Source: Prorocentrum cordatum (Eukaryota; Sar; Dinophyceae; Prorocentrales; Prorocentraceae). From it: DNA of 64,000 nt. The stretch spans positions 430,001 through 494,000 of the forward strand of contig CAUYUJ010011447.1 in the NCBI GenBank assembly GCA_963575745.1. Reading direction: 5' to 3'. Below the pieces are notes generated by a model, which was given only the letters and a program-made list of their open reading frames with translations, searched no databases and was not told the DNA's origin. A program made the translations under genes and the position numbers. The first letter of the stretch is position 1. Each line of letters opens with the position of its first letter. Positions 35,762 to 45,667 of this stretch are shown piece after piece.

Positions 35762-35800
35762 CTACGGCCAAGTAGGGGGGGGGTCATCCCGCTTGCACGT

Positions 35801-36300
35801 CAAATCCGCCGAATGGCCAGGCGCCCCAGGCAACTCTCGAGAGGCGCGGCTGCAGTGACAGGTCCCGCCATCCCCATGAGACTTAATCTCTCCTAGGCCG
35901 TGTCCCCCCAAACCTGGTAGGAAGACGTATAAACTTGCTGCCTGTCCGTAGTCCTCCAGTATGATCCCTCTTCTCTCTCCCCTCGTCCCTCTCCTTCTCC
36001 CCTATCACACGCCTGTTTCTTCCTCCGAGCTCATGCCGCATGCCCTCCCGAAGACTACCCCACCTAATTATCCGATTGGCCTCCCCCCCTGACACCATGA
36101 ATGTTCATCGGGAGGCCCTGGCAACCGTCGTCCAGCTTGACGGCGCGCACCTCGGGATTGGGGACTTCTGCCGGCACCGACCCGAGTGCCGACAGCTGCC
36201 GCGGGCTCAAAGTCAGATGCTGCGGGGACAGAGGAGAGGGCGTTGTGTGCCTGCGATGATCCAGCCACGGGCCGGCTTGCATTCAAGAGCAGGCCAGAAC
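35801..36300. other. no feature recognised
   Basis: No repeat or protein motif is seen. Open frames are short and overlap. Confidence 0.5.
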
Positions 36301-36302
36301 AC

Positions 36303-36415
36303 AACCAGAAAAAGAGAAAGCGAGAGAAAGAGAGAGAGAGAAAGAGCGAAAGAGGGATAAAGAGAGAGAGAGAGTGAGAAAAAGAGCGAGAGAGAGAGAG
36401 AGAGCGCGCGCGCAA
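36303..36415. repeat. (GA)n microsatellite
   Basis: AGAGAGAAAGAGCGAGAG-type sequence of about 110 bp, ending in GCGCGCGC. Poly-Ser/Leu and Glu/Arg frames over it are artefacts. Confidence 0.95.
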
Positions 36416-39400
36416 ATGCCATAGCGCAGCGCTGTGCGTGCATGGACGACATATGCCACGGTCGACCATGTTCCCCCATCCTCACTCCTGCCTACCCCTC
36501 CCTTCTGATTACTCCCTCATCCCTTCGTCCCTAATCCCTACCTCCCGAACACGACCGTGGCCGCGAAGAGTCTTGGAAACCTCCGAGAGCTTCCTGGCAC
36601 TGTTACGTGTGAAGCCCTCCCGACCGGGAGGAGAGGCAGAGAGGCGGAACAGGAGGAGGAGACGAGGGCGCCAAGGCTGGACCCAGAACCGTCCGCATCT
36701 CGGCTTGATTGTCAGGCCCGCGGGGGCTCGAGAGGCGACGCATGAACAAGAAAATGGCTCGAGACAAGAAAACCTCGCAGGCATCAGTGATCGGCCAGCG
36801 GCGGGGGCCCTGGTTGGACCCCCCCCCCCAGGGCTTGGAACAGTGGCGCAGTGTCTGAAGCCGTCCTGCCGTGGCGCGCCCCTGGGCCCCGAGCATCAGC
36901 CTTGTTACAACTGCCGCCCCGCGACGTACGAGCCGCCAGGGCCCCGACCGTCACCGCCGGACGCCTCCCCCCCCGCCGGGCGCGGGCCTCCCAGGAAGGG
37001 GTTGATGAAAAAAGCAGCCAGAGCCAGACGCAAGCATCATGGAACCACATGGAGAGCAAAAACAAAAACGACCCGGCCCGAAAGAAATCCGAGTGACATG
37101 CTATGTCTACTCCGCAATACACAGGCACAGTCCGAACGGCCCCTCGAACGTCCAATGATATCACTACTTGAATCACAACTTAATCACCACATGTGTCACG
37201 GCACTCGTCTGCCGAGCATTAAACAGGCCCGACACGCCCATCTCGCCGAAGAGATGCACCCTGACCACCAGCACATTCAAGACTCAGCCAGTCGCTGCTT
37301 ACAGCAATTCCCGCGCATGGACCCCAAGCAGTGATTAGAAGGCCTGGCCGGAGGAAGCGCTCGGAGACTACCAAGAGGCCATGTGAGGCCGTAGGGCTCA
37401 TACGAGCCCGCAGGAAACGCGGGCGTCGCATGTTGCTTCGGCGTCAACGCAGATGTCGCACGCTACACTAGCCAATGTTCATTAAAAAGCCACATAATGC
37501 AAATCGCAGAATCACATGGACATCACTCTGGGGATGCGTCAGCTTGACGATTGAGGAAGGAGAGGGAAGCCAAGCATTGGGCCACACCGGATTGTCGGAA
37601 TGCCGGAATCGAAAGGGATCGGGCTGGCCAGAGCCGATGTCGAACCAGACCGACCGGACCGAGACCCTGAGCGAGGAGGGTCTTCCTGGTGGTGCGGTTC
37701 CCCCCCTCGCTCGAGGCATTCCCCACCCCCATCTCGGGCAGGCATCGTGGTCCTCCTCGCTGAGGTGGCCCCCCTGGTAATAGCGGTGTCGCTTCTCATT
37801 CCTTCGACGGGGGGCGCACCAGGAACATAGCCGTGCTGGCCAGCCACCACACCAGCCCGGACAGGAGCGCCAGCTGCTCGGCCTCGCGGCACGGCGTGCA
37901 GGCACGAACGGCTCTCGCAAGGCGCGCGGAGGACGCGCAGCAGTCCCGCAGTGAGGACGGGGGCGCGCGTGGGGCGAGGAGGCGAGGAACAGTCAGCATC
38001 GAATCACGGAGGCGAAGATCAATCAACACCGAATCGGAAAATCGGATCGGATCGGAACGCGAGCGGGGCCGAGCCGCATCGGCACGGCTTGGCGGCGCCA
38101 GTATGCATGACTCGTACCGCGTCCCCTCGCTGCAACATCGGAATATGATCTGATCGAGCCCAGCGAACTCGAAATCGAATTGGAATTGGGCCTGGGCGGA
38201 GAGGATGGCTTAAGTCAGGTTCGTGTCGTGACGACCCACGCGTTGGCTTCTGGTCCCGAGCGGATTATCAATTCTTGAGCGATGACGGTGTCCCGATGGC
38301 ACGGATCGCTTGATGTCGGCCCGGCGTTCAACCTAGAACGACGCCCACGCAGCTGGCATCGCCACCGCGTCAACAAGACACGAACCCACCGTGCTCAGGT
38401 CCCCTCGCGTCGCGTCGCGAACGCGGGCGCTGGCTGAACTTCACCACGCGTGATGGCACAAACTGGCCTTCGAAGAATTGCCCAGGCCAGCCCTCCGGCC
38501 AGCCATATGGCCAACCCCGCCAGCCAACGCTGGTCAGGGTATATACGTTATCGTTCCCCCCTTCTGTACTGATGGGACGGAGAGTCAAGAGAGAATTAAC
38601 CTGACCGCCCTACATAACGATGATGAGGAGAGCACGTGCCTGCAAGGCGCCACAAGCAACACAAAATTCACTGCGCGAGTATCACCACATTTATGGGCGC
38701 ATTTGTTTTCTTGAAGTATCTCGCAGACTGCATGTGTATGATGGGTCCGAAGACGACGAGTCGGTTTCTCGAGTCTGAATGATGAGGAGTATGAATGAAT
38801 CGGGGGGCGAAAAGGTCGGATGTTAGCATCTATGAGTATGAGCTTGGGGGTGGAGTGCGCTTGTCACCTCAAATTTCTGTTCGCATGCATTGGTATGTTA
38901 CCGATAGCGAACGCAAGCATCCTCCAAGTAAAACACTTGTCCAACATTGTGCGATCAACTACTATGTTGCGCCACTCGCATGTTTGTACACTTGTGACGC
39001 ATCTGCATCGACGCTTCGCTCGCACGCACAGTATTGCATTCATACCGAAAGCCACAACTCCCCTCCCAGAAAGTAATGTCGTGTTTTCCAGAACTCTGTG
39101 TTCAAGCGTTCCTACTGCGCCCCCCACATGTTTCACAAGTGCGACACAGCTGCGGCGACGCTGTTGTTCTTTGCGCGCCTCCCTTTTCCCTCGGCCCGTC
39201 GCCGCTCCCCCCGCTTTCACAGGGCCTTCCTCCCCGAGCGCGCCAGCCGCGGCGAAATTGAGCAACGCTGTATGTGAGTCGAAGGGAAGCCCCTTGTTTT
39301 TGATCCCTTCCCCGCCGGGGGGGGGGGGGTCCCGGGGGGGGAGGTCGCCACCCAGATACGTTTCCCCCCTTGAGCAGTTGCCGTTCGGTGAGTTTGACAG

Positions 39401-39854
39401 GGATTGGGAGGCCCAACCAGCAGCTTCGCCTTAGGCGAAGCCAAGCTCCAGCTCTGCTGTGCCGCAGTAGCGATAGTCCCAGTGGTAGGAGGCGAGCCAT
39501 CTCAAGCAGTTTTGGTATCGATGGCAACTAGTACACCTCGCGCTGAGGTGTAGTCAGATCTGGGCGGCCGGCCGCTTTGAGCCAAGCAGCCGCAGATGCA
39601 CGCTCGTTCCCGCTCACATGCAACACCCAGCTCACTTTAGAGTCGGGGGGGGAAGAGGGCGAAGCGTGAACCCGCCGCCTCTATACAGCAGTTACAGCAG
39701 CGACTATTTACAAAAGGGGCAGCAAAAGGGCGGGGCCGTAAGGAAGGTGGACCCGCACGCAAGTTGCCTTGCCTGCACTATACTGTGCATACGAGTACTC
39801 CTCAGGCGGCTACAGAACGAGATGTCTGGCCAGCCCGATAGGGGGCATGACGCT
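36416..39854. other. about 3.4 kb with no recognised gene
   Basis: The longest frame (36438-37334, plus) has Pro/Arg/Gly-rich composition and no motif, and I do not support it as a gene. Small simple tracts exist: GATCGGATCGG near 38040, and G runs at 39315-39350. A short unit GGGCTCATACGAGCCC, an inverted repeat, lies near 37396. Confidence 0.5.
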
Positions 39855-41129
39855 TTAAGTCATGTTTGAAGCCTGGGTGATTAATGCATGCGCCAACGCG
39901 CCTCTGAGGCTGGCAAACATGTCTGCAGCCATCTTGGATGCTCGGGCGTCGGCGCCGGCGCCAGTAAGTTCAGGATGTTGTATATGACGGAACTGATTGA
40001 TGGATTCGTCTTGGTCCAAAGTAACACTGCCGTCCTTCTCCTTGGTAGATATCACAACACAATTGGTGCATGCGTGCTTGTTGAGTTTACACTTACAACA
40101 AGTGTCTTCTACGCACTTGACGCGCTTGTCAATGGTGTCATATGTGTCGGCCATATGAATGTCATCAACATGTTTGGCCGTGAGCAGGATGGTGCTCGTC
40201 TCGAACTCCTCGTCGTAGGACGTGGGTATGATACCGAAACCTCTCGTGGTTCTGCTGAGCTTTCGTGAGAAAGCTCGAGGTGCGTCCTTGGTGCCAGTGC
40301 CTGGCTTAAGGCACTGAAAGCAGTGCGTCGACGCGTCGCAGTGTTCGAACCCCGGGGGAATTCGATGCACCGCAGCCGATCCAGGCGGCAGAGTAAAACA
40401 CACCACGCGTTCCTTTGTCACCAGTTGCCTCAGCAAGTTCCTGGTGGGCCAACCCATTCAGGAAGGCCATGGTGATGTCGAGGGAAGCAACGATCCATTG
40501 CTTATTGCACGCTGCCACGCTCGCGAGTAGTCTCTGGCTTGACCGACGCGCTGCCCCCTAAAAGGTTTCCACGTCAACAGCTTCAAGGCCCATGAAGCCC
40601 CGAAGCACCAAGCGCAATCTGATGGCACGTTCCATTTCGCCCTTCTCGTTCTTCACAACTTCCATGTGTGCGCATACCTGGAAGCCAAGAAGTTTGACGC
40701 TTTAAGTATATATTGCATTTTGAAGCGCTCGTTGTCAAACCATGTCTTGAGTTCAGTGTAGGAGGCTTCAAATACTTTCTCGGGGTTCGCCTGGGCGTCA
40801 GCCTTCGCGAGGAGGTCGTCTTCCATGACGGCCGCTGCACACTTTGCAGCGGCGGTGACCTATACTCGCATGGTGGTCACGCGGCCGGCATCTAATATCC
40901 TGTGCTGTTGTTCGGACAGGACTACATGTGATATTTCTGCCGTGAAGCAGAGTTCCCCATATTGCCCATTTTTGTCTGAGCCCAGTCCGTAACTGCAATC
41001 TTCGACCGTGGAACACAATGGGACATGATACGTCTCCTCGATGTCGGAGTCGCGTGGGTGTCCCCACTTAGGCAGGTGCCCTCGCTGTTCTTCAGCTACA
41101 GTGACCAGCGCACTGTCGTCTGGAATCAT
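39855..41129 (-). mobile_element. decayed Ty1/copia retrotransposon, polymerase region
   Basis: On the minus strand, 41129-40650 holds a pre-polymerase region (YTELKTWFDNERFKMQ). After a frameshift near 40655 comes RLRLVLRGFM and VETF, then an in-frame TAG at 40558-40560, then SQRLLASVAACN and WIVASLDITMAFLNG (the copia motif with the first catalytic Asp). After another shift near 40440 the 39855-40457 frame holds CFTLPPGSAAV, LKPGTGTKDAPRAFS and LLTAKHVDDIHMA, where HVDD replaces the usual YVDD. It ends with ELTGA and SLRGALAHALITQ. A further in-frame TAG lies near 40865. RNase H, integrase and LTRs were not found, so this is a fragment of a dead copy. Confidence 0.88.
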
Positions 41130-41214
41130 CTGCGTGGGTACTGTGAAAATATGCTCTAGTAGAGTTGCCTCAACTGGCTTGATTTAGGGGTGGGTTTTCG
41201 GACTCAACCGACTC

Positions 41215-41535
41215 AACCTGTTTTTGCATCATCGTCATCATCATCGCCATCATCGTCGTCATGATATTCATCATCGTCCGCGTCGTCGCCATCATCCTCA
41301 CCATCTCCTCATCATCGTCATCATCATAATATCCATCATCATCTCCTCGTCATCGTCATCATCATGTGGTGATGATGATGATTAATTCAAGAACCGCATG
41401 AAAATGATGGCGGTGTGGACATGTCGATGCTGATGGTGATGATGATGACGATGATGATGAAGCCGATGATTGCGATGATGATGGCGATTAAGATGATGAT
41501 GCTGATGATGATGAGGATGACGATAACCTTCTTTC
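41215..41535. repeat. CAT then GAT trinucleotide microsatellite
   Basis: ATCATC/GTCATC units occupy 41220-41370 and GATGATG units 41370-41530 in the opposite orientation. The two halves are partly complementary and could pair. Frames reading HHHQHRHH or MMMMMTMMM are artefacts. Confidence 0.93.
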
Positions 41536-41559
41536 GGACTGCGCGGGCCGTGCTGAGTA

Positions 41560-44500
41560 CTAATCGGAGAGCCCCACAGCCTCCGTGGAAGCGGGCCACC
41601 GCATTTCGCCAAGCACCTCCGCGAGGTCGGGCAGCGCCACGGGGACCCGTGCCAGGTGATCGGCCACGACGTGGTTCACGACGTTGAAGAACTCCTTCGG
41701 GCCAGGCGTGGCGTCGATCCTGCGCGCCCTGAACTCCCGAAAGACGTCGGAGCGGATCATGACGGCGATCTGCAGCCTGCTGTCGTCTACGCGCTGTTGC
41801 AGCTCGTGGTGGGTCGCGAAACAGTCCTGGCAGTCCGCGGAGGCGTGGTGGTGCACGTTGTGCTCGAGGGAAGACAGGGTGCCCATGTAGAAGGACCCAG
41901 GCTTTTGCTCGAGGGTGACGACCCTTCCGCAGGAGGCTGTGCTCGAGGGTGACGCCCCATCATGTGCTCCCAGGACCCCTGGGATCCTCACTTGCACGGA
42001 GCGCGTCCCGAAAATCGTCACGGCCGCGTGCAACAGGGAGCATCCGCCATCTGTGTGCCAACCATCGTCCCGTGCGCCTGGTTGCATGAGCTGGATCGAT
42101 GCGTACGCGAACGCATTGTCGGCGAAGTGCTATGTCATGATGGGCTTTCCGTTCTGCTCGACGATGGCAGGTGGCATGCCGTCGGCGTTGACAACGACGC
42201 GCATTTTGTCTCCCAGCTGTTGCAGCCACGGGCGCATCTTCTTCCGCAGCGCTCGCACGAAGGCGGCCATGTGGGGCGAGGGGATGATCTGCAAATTCCC
42301 GCCCTTGTTGAGGCTGCGGCTCTTCGAAGGGCTTTCGTCGTCCACGATGCCTGCGACCCCTCTTTTCAAGCCCTTTGCCGCCTCGTCGCCGCGGACGCAT
42401 TTGGCGACGGTTGCTCCCGTGCCCATGCGCTCCTCGGCCAAGTTCTGCCAGCGCGGGTCTCTCTGCAAGAAGCGGAGCACGTCTGTGTCCAGCTCCGCCT
42501 CCGCCATCGTGCCCGTGCCGTTTTTTCCTGCGCCATGGAGATGCGCACGTCGAGCTGGGCGCCAGCCAGCTGCAGGAAGCGACGAGCCCTTAGACGACTG
42601 ATTGTCGCTCTGGCGCCAGGGTGCCAAAGCAGGCAGCTCTCGGCGGCCTTCAACAAGTCTGGGGGGGCAGTCTGCAAGTTCCTCAACGGGCCAGCGCCCT
42701 CGGCCGTCGAGCGCCTTCGCTGTTTCAGCCTTTAGCCAATCCTCGCCCGACCGCTTGAACCACTTCTCAAAGACAGGCAGGTTTTCCAGCCACGGGGCGG
42801 GTCCCTGGTCCTCGTAATTGTAGAAGTCTCCCGGCCCTGGCTCCTTGCCTGGGATCCCCAAGACCTCCCTGCAGAAAACCACTAAGTCTTTCGGGTCCCC
42901 CCCCCCCCCCCTGGATGCCCGAGCGCGCCGCAAGGCTCTGGTTGGAACAACACCTTGCGCGTGTGCAACTCCGCCATCAGGCACACGATGGGCCACGTGC
43001 CCAGGTCCTCTGAGTAGCGCTGGTTCCCCAAGAAAACGTCTACCGCTCTGTGAGCGGGCGTGCGTACTCCGAGGTCATCGCAGGTCGGGCTGTAGCGCAG
43101 TTTCTTCTTCAACCTGCCGTGGGGATCCGCCATCTCCACGCGGCCGAGGTCGGCGAGCACCACCTGCGGAGATGGGCGGATGGAGGAGAGGGGAGCGACG
43201 GCGACTGAGCTCCCCCTGGAGGGAAGGGCGGGATAGAGGGCACGACGACGGCATCTCGGGGGAAGGGTGGAACCTCCCTTGTAAGAACTCGGTGTGAGAC
43301 CTAACATGAAGGCTAGTGAGATAAGCTGAGCTCTGACCTCGTCTATGAGGGCGTCGTCGGAGATCTAACATGCTATGTTAGAGCTCCATGGGAGCTCTAA
43401 CGCGCTATGTTAGAGCCCCATCGGAGCTCTCACATGCTATGTTAGAGCTCCCTGGGGAGATCTGGCATGCTAGGTTAGAGCTCCCATGGAGCTCTAACAT
43501 GGCATGTTAGAACTCCATGGGGGCCCTGACAACTCGGGATCTTAGTCGAAGGAACGACGACGATGACGAGGATGACGACGACGACGGCGAGGATGACGAG
43601 GATGACGATGATGACGAGGAATGACGAGGACGACGACGACGTGGAGGACGACGACGAGGACGACGAGGATGACGAGGATGACGAGGACGACGAGGACGAC
43701 GACGACGAGGACGAGGAGGACGACGACGAGGACGACGAGGACGACGAGGACGGCGAGGGCGACGAGGACGACGAGGACGAGGAGGACGAGCAGGAGGAGG
43801 ACGACGACGACGACGGCGACGACGACGGCGACGACGACGTCGACGACGAGCGCCTCGAAGGAACCCGGGATCTGCCAGTCGAACTGCAGCTTGCTCTTTG
43901 GGCACGGCGCGACGGGATCCCATTCGCCAAGCTCACGTGATACAAGTGCCTGCTTCTCGAAGCAGCCGCGCGTCTGCGATCCTCGCATCAGGATGTTTGC
44001 GGGCTTGATGTCGCATTGAAGGGGGCCCCTGTCGCGCATGTACTGGAGCCCTTCGAGAACGCTGTTCAGGACGCGGCGCATCCCTGTCTGCGCGGCGGAG
44101 GACTTCTCGAGGAATTGGCGGACATCGATCTCGAACAACTCGTACACGAGGCCGATGTGCTCCGTCCATTTCCAATCTATCCTTGGCACTGACTGTTGCA
44201 ATTCTCGGTGCGTTTTCTTCGGGGCTGTTGCAGCTCCTGGGCACAACCCCCTGAAAAGGCCCACGTCGAGTAAGCGAACGAGACGCGGGTGCGTGCCCGC
44301 AGCACCGTGGCGCGTGACCTCATCCAAAGCCCCTCCGACGGCATCCGTATTGAACCCCTTCTGCGCATCGCTGGGGTCGCCCCGCAGCATCTTGATCGCA
44401 TGGCCAGTCTTGTCGCCCCGTCGCGTGCCCAAGTAGACCTTGCCGAAAGAGCCCTGACCGAGCTCCCCTCCTTCCCACTGCACGTCGTACTCGAGCGGCA

Positions 44501-45092
44501 GGTCCTCGCACTTGCCATTCTGTTTGTTTTGGTACGCGTGCCCGACCGCGTCGAGCTTCAGTGCAAGTAGATTCACACGACCCTCGTCGTGGGACACCGC
44601 TCTCGGACCAGCAGACCCGCGACGAGCAGCTGCCGGTGGCGCAGGCTCCGATACCCCGTCCGCGGCGGGAACGAGCACCTTCCCCAGCGCGTCCTCTAGG
44701 GTTTCTCCTGCGACACTGTGGCCCTCGGCGACAGCTGGCTCATCTTCTGCAGCGTTAGCTGTTCCAACCCATTTCGCGCACCCTGGCACCCCCGCAGGCT
44801 TGCTCACATACTCTTTCCAGTTGGCGCCCATCGCAATCTTGAGGAGCCGCGTGCAGGTGCCATGCGAAACTGGCTTTGGCCACGTCAACACACATTTGTT
44901 CTTCGTTACCTTCTCCAGCGTCACTTTTGCGGTCGGGGCCCCTTTTGCCACCCTGGCCTTGCCATTGCTGCAGGTCCCCCTCAGCTTCTTGTTGATCTTG
45001 TCGTTGGTCGACGAGTCACCCTGCAGGTAACAGCCCCACTTATAGAAGAGAACCTTGTTCCTGTCGCGACCGCTGCCGCCCGAGGCAGCCAT
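41560..45092 (-). CDS. CMGC-like protein kinase fused to a 2OG-oxygenase-like domain
   Basis: Exon 1 (45092-43848) has a Met start at 45092 (an alternative Met is at 45140). It carries the glycine loop GQGSFGKV (44460-44437), the AIK lysine, and QCDIKPAN (near 44018-43995), where His of HRD is Gln. Exon 2 (from 43163) carries DLG for DFG. An RTPAHRAVDVFLG stretch replaces the APE region, followed by YSEDLGTWP and CLMAEL, a CDK/DYRK-like layout. The C-lobe box LLWHPGARATI lies near 42600. The C-terminal half has GWHTDGG (42062-42043), LEHNVHH (about 41860) and IAVMIRSD (about 41760), which fit the H-x-D, distal His and Arg of Fe(II)/2OG oxygenases. Breaks are a C15 run at 42897-42911, a G7 run at 42661-42667, a T6 run at 42521-42526, and an in-frame TAG at 42130-42132. 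Lys and both catalytic Asp are kept. Expression is uncertain because of the breaks. Confidence 0.6.
43164..43847 (-). other. phase-0 intron of the kinase gene
   Basis: On the minus strand the exon ends GAGGCGCTC and the intron begins GTCGTCGACG (GT at 43847-43846). It ends CTCCGCAG (AG at 43165-43164), and the exon resumes with GTGGTGCTCGCCGACCTCGG, which places the DLG motif where a kinase requires it. The intron consists largely of a GTC/GAC trinucleotide tract at its 5' end and a GAGCTC palindrome cluster in the middle. Confidence 0.7.
43361..43528. repeat. GAGCTC palindromic satellite, intronic cluster
   Basis: Five to six units of the form ATGTTAGAGCTCC with its inverse GGAGCTCTAACAT and a variable 2-4 bp centre, the same family as in the 50.8-59 kb arrays, lie inside the kinase intron. 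Confidence 0.95.
43553..43850. repeat. GAC/GAG trinucleotide microsatellite
   Basis: About 300 bp of GACGAC, GACGAG and GATGAC units. On the minus strand it reads GTC/CTC and forms the first part of the kinase intron. The frame stays open through it as poly-Val/Leu, which makes the exon look longer than it is. Confidence 0.95.
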
Positions 45093-45667
45093 CGCCGCGG
45101 AGGCCCGCTGACGGCAGTGTCGTCCCTGCGGGCCCGCCAAGTTTCAGTGAACCGAGACGCCTGCGGGCCCCCCCTCCGTCCTCCTCCTCCCCCTTGCGGC
45201 CGCTCCTCGGAGCGTTGCCCCCCGTGTCTTCCCTGCCCTGCTGCGCCCCCATCCTGGCCCGCCCCTACAGAGCGCCGTAAGGATGCAAGGGCCTTGGCGG
45301 CATGGTATCTGTTGTTTATCCAGCTCCCCAGCTTCGGAACGGAAAGCGTAGGATGCAAGGGTACCCTTTGGAAAGGTAAGCATCCTGACTATGCGCCCTG
45401 CCTGCGCCGTGGGCCAAGTGCGACGGATGGCGACGAAGGGATGACGGAGGACTATGTTCCTATCTGTACGAAAGGTGCCGTGCGCTGCACAGGGCAGAAC
45501 GCGGCGCGCGCCCCATTGCGAGAACGGGGGCGACGCCGCCAGCGCGCGACTGATGCAGCCCACAATTAAACAAGTGGCATCTCCACGGGAACAGGAGCGC
45601 GCGGGCTGGCTCCTGCGTCGGAGCTGTCGAGTTCTGTTGCAGCCTGTGCTCAAGCCTGTGCTCTGTT
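45093..45667. other. intergenic gap between two minus-strand genes
   Basis: This is the upstream region of the kinase gene and the downstream region of the next gene. A GGATGCAAGGG word occurs near 45282 and 45352, the same kind as near 450 and 17275. No promoter element is recognisable. Confidence 0.4.

Larger units (their letters stand above)
28200..35800 (-). mobile_element. decayed DIRS-like retroelement with tyrosine recombinase
   Basis: On the minus strand, reading from high to low coordinates, the recognisable parts are a tyrosine recombinase (35.76-33.4 kb), a gag-like protein ending in a CCCH finger (33.2-31.96 kb), a reverse transcriptase (30.2-28.87 kb) and an RNase H-like domain (28.87-28.45 kb). 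The combination of RT/RNase H with a tyrosine recombinase defines the DIRS class. Each part is broken by frameshifts. Microsatellites have expanded inside it: poly-G at 30758-30815, TA/TG at 31305-31400, poly-C at 33305-33335 and CT/TA at 28618-28681. In typical DIRS elements the recombinase follows the polymerase. Here it precedes gag. Terminal repeats were not identified. Confidence 0.75.

Noticed and set aside
36438-37334. Plus-strand frame of 298 codons
   Set aside because: Pro/Arg-rich composition, no motif, overlapping open frames on the other strand, and a start inside DNA next to a (GA)n tract give no support for a gene.
39565-39600. TTTGAGCCAAGCAGCC, resembling an inverted spliced-leader relic
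   Set aside because: The match is nine bases followed by mismatches, which is expected by chance in a window of this size.
43475-43945. Kinase frame continuing as a poly-Val/Leu membrane-like segment
   Set aside because: The segment is the GTC/CTC trinucleotide tract of the intron. The next kinase motif lies beyond a good acceptor at 43164.
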